From JACVRX01 sp963819885 (GTDB taxonomy: Bacteria > Actinomycetota > Actinomycetes > Jiangellales > Jiangellaceae): DNA of 64,000 nucleotides. Position 1 is the first letter of the stretch. Each line of letters begins with the position of its first letter. This document shows, in pieces, positions 57,273 through 64,000 of this stretch. The notes beneath the pieces are model-generated. The model saw only the letters and a program-made list of their open reading frames with translations, had not been told where the DNA came from and ran no database searches. The stretch spans positions 210,854 to 274,853 of the forward strand of contig CAWFXV010000022.1 in NCBI GenBank assembly GCA_963819885.1, given 5' to 3'. The position numbers and the translations under genes are program-made.

Positions 57273-58255
57273 CCCGTCCGCAAGGCCCCCGGCTCGACGT
57301 CTTCCCGTTCTTCGTCGGCTCGGGCCGCTCCGGGACCACGCTGCTGCGGGCGATATTCGATTCACATCCGCTGCTCGCGATCCCGGATGAGGTGTCGTTC
57401 GTCATCCGGTTCGCCCGGCCGCACCACGCGGTGCGGTACGGATGGCCCGGCCGGTTCGACCCGGACGCCTGCCTGGCGTTGATCTTCGACAATGCGGCGT
57501 TCCAGCGGTGGGGACTGCCAGAGCCCGACGTTCGCGGTGCAGTCCACGCCGACAACCCGGCTGATTTCCCGGATCTGGTGCGATGTCTCTACCGGCTCTG
57601 GTCGGCGCGGGAGGGGAAGCCGCGATACGCGGACAAGACCCCGAACCACGTCCTGTCCATCTCCCGGCTTGCCCGGATGTTTCCCGAAGCCCGATTCGTG
57701 CACCTCATCCGAGACGGGCGTGACGTGGCCTTGTCTTACCTCAATGTCGAATGGGGGCCGAAGACGGTCGAGGACGCCGCGCTCGAATGGCGTCGACGGG
57801 TGACCCGCGGCCGGCGCGCCGGGCAGCGGCTCGGCCCGCGCCGGTACCGGGAGATCCGGTACGAGGAGTTGGTCGAGGAACCTGAGCGGATCGTCCGGCA
57901 GCTGTGCGCATTCTTGGGGCTGGCCTGGGATGACGGTCTCCTCAGGTACTACGAACGTGCCGGCGAGGTCATCCGGACCACTCGGTTCCCGGCCGCCCAT
58001 CAAAGCCTGCTCCTGCCGCCGACTCCGGGACTGCGTGACTGGCGGCGGCAGATGGCTCCCGTCGACCTCGTGCAGTTCGAGGCCATCGCCGGTGGGCTGC
58101 TCGATGAGTTGGGGTATGGGCGGGCCGAGCTGCCGTCGCTGCGCCGCCGGGTTGCGGCGGGCGTCCACGCCTCGTCCGCCGCCGTCGGCCGATCCTGGAC
58201 GATGGCCAAGGCCGGGGGCAGAGTCCTTTCCGTGCACCTGACGAGCCGGAGATGA
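57269..58255 (+). CDS. Sulfotransferase 4 (Stf0/SULT3-like)
   Basis: The 328-residue protein has PFFVGSGRSGTTLLRAIFDSHP for PAPS (first part FFVGSGRSGTTLLR), then YADKTPNHVLSIS and LIRDGRDVALSYLN, and EELVEEPERIVRQLCAFLGL. It belongs to the broad sulfotransferase-3 group found with glycolipid and glycan sulfation. It is more distant from the other four sulfotransferases. It is coupled to the 56262 glycosyltransferase and followed after four bases by a GNAT gene, so three genes form one unit. Confidence 0.88.
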   Translation: MTRPQGPRLDVFPFFVGSGRSGTTLLRAIFDSHPLLAIPDEVSFVIRFARPHHAVRYGWPGRFDPDACLALIFDNAAFQRWGLPEPDVRGAVHADNPADFPDLVRCLYRLWSAREGKPRYADKTPNHVLSISRLARMFPEARFVHLIRDGRDVALSYLNVEWGPKTVEDAALEWRRRVTRGRRAGQRLGPRRYREIRYEELVEEPERIVRQLCAFLGLAWDDGLLRYYERAGEVIRTTRFPAAHQSLLLPPTPGLRDWRRQMAPVDLVQFEAIAGGLLDELGYGRAELPSLRRRVAAGVHASSAAVGRSWTMAKAGGRVLSVHLTSRR

Positions 58256-58259
58256 CCAG

Positions 58260-59243
58260 GTGGTGAGCGCTCCGGCGGTGGCGTTGCGGGCGTACACGCA
58301 GGCCGACGAACCCGGTGTTCTCGAGCTGCTCCAGAGCTCGCTTGGCTGGGTTCCCGACGAGCAGTACGCCCGGTTCTTCGGGTGGAAGCACCGGGATAGC
58401 CCGTTCGGTGCCTCGCCGGCGTGGGTGGCCACCGTCGCCGAGCGCATCGCCGGATTCCGGACGTTCATGAGCTGGGAGTTCGAGATCGACGGCGAGCCGG
58501 TGCGCGCCGTCCGGGCCGTCGACACCGCGACGCATCCCGACTTTCAGGGGCAGGGAGTCTTCACGGCGTTGACGCTTGGCGCGTTGGAAGGGTTGCGCTC
58601 GGACGGCGTCGCATTCGTCTTCAACACGCCCAACGAGCGCAGCCGGCCGGGATATCTCAAGATGGGCTGGCAACCGGTCGGGCAGCTCCGGGTACTTGCC
58701 CGGCCCCGTTCGCTCGCGGCGCTGGGCAGGCTTGTCCGCGCCCGGACGCCCGCGGAGAAGTGGTCGCAGCCGTGCTCGGCCGGTCGGCCGGTCGCAGACG
58801 TGTTCGCGGACCGGCCGGCGGTCGAGACGTTGTTGTCATCGCTTCCACATGACGGCTTGCGAACCCGGCTGTCCGTTGCGTACCTCGCCTGGCGGTACGG
58901 GTTTCCGACCCTGACCTACCGGGCGATTCAGGCGCGCGACGACGACGTCTCGGCCGGCTTGGCGATCTTCCGAGTCCGCCGGCGAGGCACGGCCCTGGAG
59001 GCAGCGGTCTGCGCGGAGTTGGTACCCGGCGGGGATCCGTCGACCACCCGACGCCTGCTGCGCCGCGTGCTGCGGGACAGCGGCGCCGACTACGCGGTGC
59101 GGCTCGCAGCGGGCCGCCCCCGCGCCGGATTCGTCCCGGTGCCCGGGCAGGGTCCGCACCTGGTGTGGAAAGGCGTGGTCGAGACGGATATGCCCGATCC
59201 GTCGGTGTGGCGGCTGGCCCTCGGTGACGTCGAGCTGTTCTGA
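58260..59243 (+). CDS. GNAT family N-acetyltransferase
   Basis: The 327-residue protein has an N-terminal GNAT domain: VRAVDTATHPDFQGQGVFTALT carries the acetyl-CoA loop (here with Q-G-Q-G), and FVFNTPNERSRPGYLKMGW is the following block. A second half of about 150 residues resembles the duplicated GNAT-like domain of large acetyltransferases in polysaccharide loci. It may acetylate an amino sugar of the same glycan from which another gene removes acetyl groups. GTG 58260 follows four bases after sulfotransferase 4. Confidence 0.8.
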   Translation: MVSAPAVALRAYTQADEPGVLELLQSSLGWVPDEQYARFFGWKHRDSPFGASPAWVATVAERIAGFRTFMSWEFEIDGEPVRAVRAVDTATHPDFQGQGVFTALTLGALEGLRSDGVAFVFNTPNERSRPGYLKMGWQPVGQLRVLARPRSLAALGRLVRARTPAEKWSQPCSAGRPVADVFADRPAVETLLSSLPHDGLRTRLSVAYLAWRYGFPTLTYRAIQARDDDVSAGLAIFRVRRRGTALEAAVCAELVPGGDPSTTRRLLRRVLRDSGADYAVRLAAGRPRAGFVPVPGQGPHLVWKGVVETDMPDPSVWRLALGDVELF

Positions 59244-59330
59244 ACCGACGCGCGCTGACGTGCGTGAGCGCATTGACGTGGACGTCGTAGGGTTGGCCAG
59301 TCGACTGGGGAGTTCTGCAATCGGGCGGTC

Positions 59331-61337
59331 ATGGACGAGCGACAAATGGGGGCAGCGAAGCATGGCGCGCCGCGCCGGCTGACCAGGCGTCAGCTGCTGG
59401 CTCTGGCCGGCACCGGTGGCGCAGCCGCGGCGACCGGCTACCTGGTGGTGCGTACCGCCGGCGCCGACGACGGTACCGCGGCTCCGCCGGTGGAAGCGAC
59501 GACACCCAGCCACGAGCACCACAGCCCGACCAATAGCCCGTCGGCGACCCAGCCAGGCCCGGTGCCGACGGACCTGCCGGCCGCGCGGTGGAGCGACCCC
59601 GCCACCTGGGGCGGCAAGGTGCCAACGGAGACCGATGAGGCCGTCGTCGACCAACCGATCCTGCTGGACGTCGACGCGCGGGTCGCCGGTGTCCGGATCG
59701 ATCTCGAGGGCGCTGTGGTCTTCGATCCCGCCGCCAGCCGGACCCTGACCTCGGACCGAAACATCCTCGTGTCGGGGCTGATCAAGGCACACCCGGCAAG
59801 CCCCGACGTCGTCCATACGATCCAGTTCGTCGAGGTCGACGAGAGCAGCTTCGAAGGCGGGCATACCGAAACACCGTTTGACACCGATGTCGGCCTCTGG
59901 GTGATCTCCGCGGGCGCGATCGACCTGCAGGGTACCCGCAAGACCGCATGGACGAATCTGACCGGCGCCGCAGAAGCCGGCGCGACAACGATCAGCGTCG
60001 ATACGGCCGACGGCTGGCGTCCCGGTGACGAGATCGTCATCACACCGACCGAGCCGACGACAGTGGGTGAGTACTGGCTGCATCACGATCGCCTGACGAT
60101 TGCCGCCGTCGACGGGCAGCTGGTGAGCCTGGACAAGCCGCTCCGGTACGCCCACCCGACGGTGACGGTCCGGCCCGGCGTCACCCATCGCGCCGAGGTG
60201 CTGAACCTGTCCCGCAACGTGCTCATCCAAGGCACGCCCGAAGGGCGCTCCCACCTCGCCATGTTGGGAGCGCAGCGTCCCCAGCAGATCGGGTTCGTTG
60301 GACTGCGCTACATGGGTCCGCGGCAAGGAGAGGAAGAGGTCGTCGGCCGGTACGCCATCCATTTCCACCTGAACTACGACGGGTCCCGTGGTTCCGTCGT
60401 CGACGGCGTCGTCGCGTACGACTCGACCGGCCACGGGTTCGCGGCACACCTGTCCAACGGGGTCACGTTCCGGGACTGCATCGCGCACGACATGATCGAC
60501 GACGCGTTCTGGTGGGACCTGTCCGTCGACGGTGGCCGCGACCTAGTGCCGTCGCACGACACGCTGTACGAGCGCTGCGTCGCACATTTCGTCAAAAGCG
60601 GTGGGAACAGCAAGTTCAACCTCACCGGGTTCCTGATGGGCGCCGGCGAGGGAAACATCGCGCGTGGGTGCGTCGCCACCGGCATCGAAGGCGGCGCCGA
60701 GTCATCGGCAGGGTTCCACTGGCCCTCTCATTCACGGGACAAGAACACCTGGACCTTCGAGGACAACCTCGCGCACAACAACAAGCAGAGTGGGATCTAC
60801 TTCTGGCAGAACGGCGCGCCGCGGACGATCGTCGACCGGTTCACGGCGTACCACACCGGCCAGGGCATCTTCGCCGGCTCGTACACGAACCTCGTCTCTT
60901 ACCGCGACTGCACGATCTACGCGTGCCGGAAGGGCGGATTGATCATCAGCGCGCTGCCCTCCCGCGAGGGCCGTCGCACCGGCGAGACCATCACCTACGA
61001 GGGGATGTACATCGACCAGCGCAGCCTGTCCGAATACGCAGTGCAGATCACCAAGCACATCGCCCGAGGCGGCGAAGACCGGGTCACCTTGGTGCAGGGC
61101 GGGACGTTCATGGGCGGGCGAGTAGCCCAGATCGGCATTCCCGACGGCGGTAAGCATCCACAGCTCTACGACTTCGTCGACTGCACTTTCGGGGGCAATG
61201 CGTTCTGGCTCGGCGAAGGGATGCCCGAGCTGACTGAGCTGCGAGTCGATGGTGGGCGCGAGTCCTTCGTCGTGCGGCCCGCCGACCAGCCTGGTGAGGC
61301 CCGTCCGGAGTGGAACGCCTCCGTCACCAAGGCGTGA
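59331..61337 (+). CDS. Tat-exported G8-domain (CEMIP-like) beta-helix protein
   Basis: The 668-residue protein begins with a twin-arginine signal (TRRQLLALAGTGGAAAATG) and a Ser/Thr/Pro linker. A G8 domain follows at about residues 84-200 (ARWSDPATWGGKVPTETDE, then VRIDLEGAVVFDP). Next come NLTGAAEAGATTISVDTAD with WRPGDEIVITP, and a right-handed parallel beta-helix with GRYAIHFHLNYDGSRGS and YDSTGHGFAAHLSNGVTF. This order matches human CEMIP/TMEM2, which bind or depolymerise hyaluronan. It is outside the cytoplasm and may cut or bind the locus's own glycan. It abuts the convergent sulfotransferase 5. Confidence 0.85.
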   Translation: MDERQMGAAKHGAPRRLTRRQLLALAGTGGAAAATGYLVVRTAGADDGTAAPPVEATTPSHEHHSPTNSPSATQPGPVPTDLPAARWSDPATWGGKVPTETDEAVVDQPILLDVDARVAGVRIDLEGAVVFDPAASRTLTSDRNILVSGLIKAHPASPDVVHTIQFVEVDESSFEGGHTETPFDTDVGLWVISAGAIDLQGTRKTAWTNLTGAAEAGATTISVDTADGWRPGDEIVITPTEPTTVGEYWLHHDRLTIAAVDGQLVSLDKPLRYAHPTVTVRPGVTHRAEVLNLSRNVLIQGTPEGRSHLAMLGAQRPQQIGFVGLRYMGPRQGEEEVVGRYAIHFHLNYDGSRGSVVDGVVAYDSTGHGFAAHLSNGVTFRDCIAHDMIDDAFWWDLSVDGGRDLVPSHDTLYERCVAHFVKSGGNSKFNLTGFLMGAGEGNIARGCVATGIEGGAESSAGFHWPSHSRDKNTWTFEDNLAHNNKQSGIYFWQNGAPRTIVDRFTAYHTGQGIFAGSYTNLVSYRDCTIYACRKGGLIISALPSREGRRTGETITYEGMYIDQRSLSEYAVQITKHIARGGEDRVTLVQGGTFMGGRVAQIGIPDGGKHPQLYDFVDCTFGGNAFWLGEGMPELTELRVDGGRESFVVRPADQPGEARPEWNASVTKA

Positions 61338-62192
61338 TCACCAGCGAGGCGCCGGCGAGCCGAGCAGGGTGACCAGATCGGCGTTGGGGCCGCGGAAGGT
61401 TTCCCGAAGGCGACTGGCGACTGCGGGATCGAGGTCGACGACATCGGACGCACGGCGCGGGCGCGCCGCTGGCCGATGCCACGGTGGCAGCTGCAGGAAA
61501 TCGAAGATTCGCCCGTATTCCTTCGCCGGGTCGGCGAAGACGTCCTCGCTGCGCAGGATCAGGAACCGCTCCCGCGGGTAGTGCGCGAACCATCGGCTGA
61601 GCTGGTCGGCGTAATGGCCGCGCGCGATGTAGGAGAACCGAAGCAACGCCTTCGGATTGTGGTCCGGTTCGGCCATGAGCTGGTCGAGGTCCGCGGCGCA
61701 GCGCTCGCCCTCCGCATCGAGGGCGTCGGCGAACCCAAGCGACTCGTAGCCGAGCCGGACCATGTGTTGGAAATGCGACCACGCCCGATCCACCGGATTG
61801 CGCAGCAGCACCACGAGCCGGGCGTCGGGGACTGTGGCGGCGGCCCGCTCGGCCGCTAGCGGATGAAACAGATAGTCGGGGGTCGCCTCGAAGTTGAGCC
61901 GCCGCCGCCCGATGGCCAGCCCGAAATGGGCCCGGTACCACCGCTCGCCGCGGCTGTAGTAACGGCTGAAGTACTCGACCTCCTTGCGGAACGAGGGCGC
62001 CACAGCAGGATGCGCGCCGAGGTTTCGGTACAAGGCGCTGGTGCCGCCGCGCTGGGCGCCGATGACGAGCGCATCGGGCAGCACTCGCCAGCCCCCGGTC
62101 GGAGTGCGGTACCTCATCCGGGCCATGGCGATCCGGTGCCGGACGCCAACCGGAACCCGCGAGCGCAGGTCGTCAAGCACCGCAGCGGTCAT
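61338..62192 (-). CDS. Sulfotransferase 5
   Basis: The 284-residue protein has GAQRGGTSALYRNLGAHP, KEVEYFSRYYSRGERWYRAH and LLRNPVDRAWSHFQHMVR, and a C-terminal FLQLPPW block. It belongs to the heparan-sulfate-type group, like sulfotransferase 1, and not to the paralogue pair. ATG 62192 has AAAGG upstream; longer in-frame starts are not conserved. It is divergent from the acyl carrier protein gene across a 72-base gap. Confidence 0.9.
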   Translation of the reverse strand: MTAAVLDDLRSRVPVGVRHRIAMARMRYRTPTGGWRVLPDALVIGAQRGGTSALYRNLGAHPAVAPSFRKEVEYFSRYYSRGERWYRAHFGLAIGRRRLNFEATPDYLFHPLAAERAAATVPDARLVVLLRNPVDRAWSHFQHMVRLGYESLGFADALDAEGERCAADLDQLMAEPDHNPKALLRFSYIARGHYADQLSRWFAHYPRERFLILRSEDVFADPAKEYGRIFDFLQLPPWHRPAARPRRASDVVDLDPAVASRLRETFRGPNADLVTLLGSPAPRW

Positions 62193-62264
62193 GCCAGAGA
62201 GCCTTTCACCGGACTGGGTAGCTACCGTAGAGTGCGCGCCGGACCGGGGCGGAAAGGTGGGGGA

Positions 62265-62525
62265 GTGCACACCAGTCTTGCGGACATCAACGCGCAGATC
62301 CGGACGTTGCTAGCGGGGCGACTGAAGATCTCGACCGATCAGGCGGTGATCGCCGACGAGGCGTCACTGCGCGACGTCGGGCTCGACTCGATCGCCATCC
62401 TTGGTCTGGTCGTCGGCCTGGAGGACGAGTTCGACCTCGAGATCCCCGACACCGATGTCGTTATCGACAACTTCGACAGTGTCGACAGCATCTCTCGCTA
62501 CGTCGCTCGTCGGCTCGACAGGTGA
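62265..62525 (+). CDS. Acyl carrier protein
   Basis: The 86-residue protein has ASLRDVGLDSIAILGLVVGL, where the Ser of GLDS is the 4'-phosphopantetheine attachment site, then FDLEIPDTDVVIDNFDSVD, as in free-standing ACPs. GTG 62265 has GGTGGGGGA upstream. The stop overlaps the ligase GTG (GTGA), so the ligase is likely to load this carrier. It is not a fatty-acid-synthase locus, since no ketosynthase is present in the window. Confidence 0.9.
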   Translation: MHTSLADINAQIRTLLAGRLKISTDQAVIADEASLRDVGLDSIAILGLVVGLEDEFDLEIPDTDVVIDNFDSVDSISRYVARRLDR

Positions 62526-64000
62526 CCTCCGCGCTGACGGTGCCGGCACTTCTGGCTCGCACCGTGGAACGCTTCGAGAGTCGTCCGGCTCTCATCGACG
62601 CCTCGCGGCGCCGGACCTGGGGCGACGTGGCGGGTGACGTCGAGCGGCGGGCTGGTTCTCTTCGCAGTCGTGGCGTGCGCCGCGGCGACGCGGTGGCGCT
62701 GGTTCTCGGCAACGACATGGATTTCGTGACGACGTTCCTGGCCGTTGTCTCCGTTGGCGGGATCGCGGTTCCGCTCAATCCGCTGCTGACCGTCGCCGAG
62801 CTGGGTTTGTATCTGCGGGACTGCTCGGTGGTGGGCGTCGTCACGACCGCCTCTCGAACCCCCGCGATCGCGGCCTGGACGGCGGCTGCGGCCGGTTCTG
62901 GCGTCTGGGTCGCAGATGTCGTCGGGTTCGACACCAGGTCCGACGGCGACCAGCAGGCGGCCGACTGCGCACCCGACCTGCCGGCACTGCACGCGTTCTC
63001 CTCGGGGTCCACCGGTGCCCCCAAAGGCATCGTGCGTACCCAGGCCAATCTCGCGCACGAGGCCAACCACTTCTTTGACACGGTTGGCGTCGGAGAGGAA
63101 GACGTCATCCTCACCTCGGTGGCGCTCTTCCACGCTCATGGCCTGGGCAACTGCCTGCTGGCTGCGGTTCGGTCCGGCGCCGCCATGATGCTGCTGGACG
63201 GGTTCCATCGCGACGAAGCCTTGGCCGCGATCGAACGGGAACGGGTGAGCCTCTTCCCGACCGTGCCGTTCCTCGCACATGCCCTGGCGGAAACCCGACG
63301 CTCCGACCGCGCCGACCTGAGCTCGCTGCGGCTCTGCTTCACCGCCGGGGCGCCGCTGTCACAGGAGACCTTCGACCTTTTCCAGAACCGGCTCGGGTTG
63401 CCGGTACGACAGCTCTACGGATGCAGCGAGGCCGGCTCGGTCACTGTCAACCTGGCCGAGGACGTCGGTGCGACCGCGGCATCGGTAGGGCGGCCGATGA
63501 AGGGTGTCGACCTGGCCGTCGTCGGCGAGCACGGCGAGTCCCGCGGTCCCGGCGAGAACGGCGAAGTCACCTTCGCCAGTCCCGCCCTGACCACTGGCTA
63601 CGTGGGTGTCGATCCGGAGAGGAACGACGCCTTCCACGACGGCTGGTTCCGTACCGGTGACCTCGGTCATCTCGACGACGCCGGCAACCTGTTCATCACT
63701 GGTCGGACCAAGCTGTACATCTCCACCGGCGGCTACAAGGTTGACCCCATAGAGGTCGAGAACGTGCTGCGTGGCCACCCGGGCGTTGCCGACGTTGTGG
63801 TCGTCGGCATCGACGGTGCCGTGGGAGAGCAGATCGTCAAGGCCGTCGTCGTGCCGGGCCCGAACGCACCCGACGAGGCGGAGCTACGGCGAGCTCTGAT
63901 CGAGGTATGCCGAGCCCGGCTCGCGGTCTACAAGGTTCCCCGCGTATTCGACTTCCGTGCGGAGATCCCGCGCAGTCCGCTGGGCAAGATCCTGCGGAAG
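62522..64000 (+). CDS. AMP-forming acyl-CoA/acyl-ACP ligase, incomplete at window end
   Basis: The visible 493 codons include the P-loop HAFSSGSTGAPKGIVRTQ (A3), QLYGCSEAG (A5-like), GWFRTGDLGHLDD (A7), ITGRTKLYISTGGYKVDP (A8) and SPLGKILRK with the catalytic Lys (A10) at the last bases, so only the tail is missing. ANL enzymes activate a carboxylic acid as an adenylate and pass it to CoA or a carrier protein; the coupled ACP suggests the latter. The substrate may be an acyl or amino acid group that decorates the glycan, but a link to a separate pathway is possible. Confidence 0.88.
   Translation, partial: MTSALTVPALLARTVERFESRPALIDASRRRTWGDVAGDVERRAGSLRSRGVRRGDAVALVLGNDMDFVTTFLAVVSVGGIAVPLNPLLTVAELGLYLRDCSVVGVVTTASRTPAIAAWTAAAAGSGVWVADVVGFDTRSDGDQQAADCAPDLPALHAFSSGSTGAPKGIVRTQANLAHEANHFFDTVGVGEEDVILTSVALFHAHGLGNCLLAAVRSGAAMMLLDGFHRDEALAAIERERVSLFPTVPFLAHALAETRRSDRADLSSLRLCFTAGAPLSQETFDLFQNRLGLPVRQLYGCSEAGSVTVNLAEDVGATAASVGRPMKGVDLAVVGEHGESRGPGENGEVTFASPALTTGYVGVDPERNDAFHDGWFRTGDLGHLDDAGNLFITGRTKLYISTGGYKVDPIEVENVLRGHPGVADVVVVGIDGAVGEQIVKAVVVPGPNAPDEAELRRALIEVCRARLAVYKVPRVFDFRAEIPRSPLGKILRK

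Noticed and set aside
58836..60488. Long antisense frame (550 codons) opposite the GNAT and G8 genes
   Set aside because: Composition is a GC-bias shadow; it crosses two genes with clear domains and has no ribosome-binding site.
1..64000. tRNA, rRNA, CRISPR array or insertion sequence
   Set aside because: No cloverleaf-like segment with CCA-end context, no regularly spaced direct repeats, and no transposase-like protein were seen in either strand. A tRNAscan or ISfinder search would be decisive.

Overview
This is 64 kb of a high-GC actinobacterial chromosome. Evidence: strong G/C bias at third codon positions, frequent GTG starts, many ATGA/GTGA stop-start overlaps, and typical actinobacterial families (kdp with kdpF and kdpDE, IclR-linked glpF-dhaKL-PTS, class F sortase, DUF4184, DUF2277, DUF3500, PaaN). 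I cannot name a genus. No rRNA, tRNA, CRISPR array, integrase, transposase or plasmid origin was seen. No gene-free stretch exceeds 300 bases. The longest are 39304-39578, 12499-12759, 31722-31969, 37685-37932 and 46294-46539; what I could see in them is listed.

Layout. 1-2.9 kb: mixed small genes, including a secreted acidic protein, a DUF1697 deletion remnant, DUF4184 and a short Erm(37)-type 23S rRNA methyltransferase. 3.0-5.2 kb: class F sortase with a DUF4397 surface protein (frameshifted in its signal peptide) and a membrane-anchored unknown. 5.3-11.1 kb: dihydroxyacetone/glycerol operon glpF-dhaK-dhaL-(dhaM-HPr-EI fusion) with a divergent IclR regulator. 12.6-20.6 kb: complete kdp potassium-uptake operon with its own sensor kinase and response regulator. 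20.8-28 kb: housekeeping and accessory genes (pirin, GMC oxidoreductase, fructosamine kinase, low-molecular-weight phosphatase, DMT transporter). 27.9-30.7 kb: aminotransferase, then a divergent pair made of a tiny secreted Cys-Cys peptide and an XRE-TPR regulator, which looks like a peptide-sensing module. 32-46 kb: E1alpha/E1beta/E2 of a 2-oxoacid dehydrogenase, phenylacetate genes paaI, paaH and (separately) paaN, a PLP decarboxylase, and a sugar ABC transporter whose binding protein is frame-broken. An ECF sigma factor locus nearby is also frame-broken.

47.8-64 kb is the most unusual part. It is a surface-glycan locus with five sulfotransferases of different types, a small phosphoglycosyl transferase, three glycosyltransferase-like proteins, an ATP-grasp enzyme, a polysaccharide deacetylase, a GNAT enzyme, a Tat-exported G8/CEMIP-like beta-helix protein, and an acyl carrier protein coupled to an AMP-forming ligase that runs off the window. 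I infer that it builds, sulfates and remodels an exported glycan or glycoconjugate.

Frame damage is concentrated in three places: DUF4397, the ABC binding protein, and the sigma factor with its downstream gene. In each, restoring single bases gives a sensible protein, so sequence error and recent gene decay are both possible. Intergenic palindromes recur in the window. Two of them share ATTGGCACG/CGTGCCAAT ends and look like one dispersed element family.
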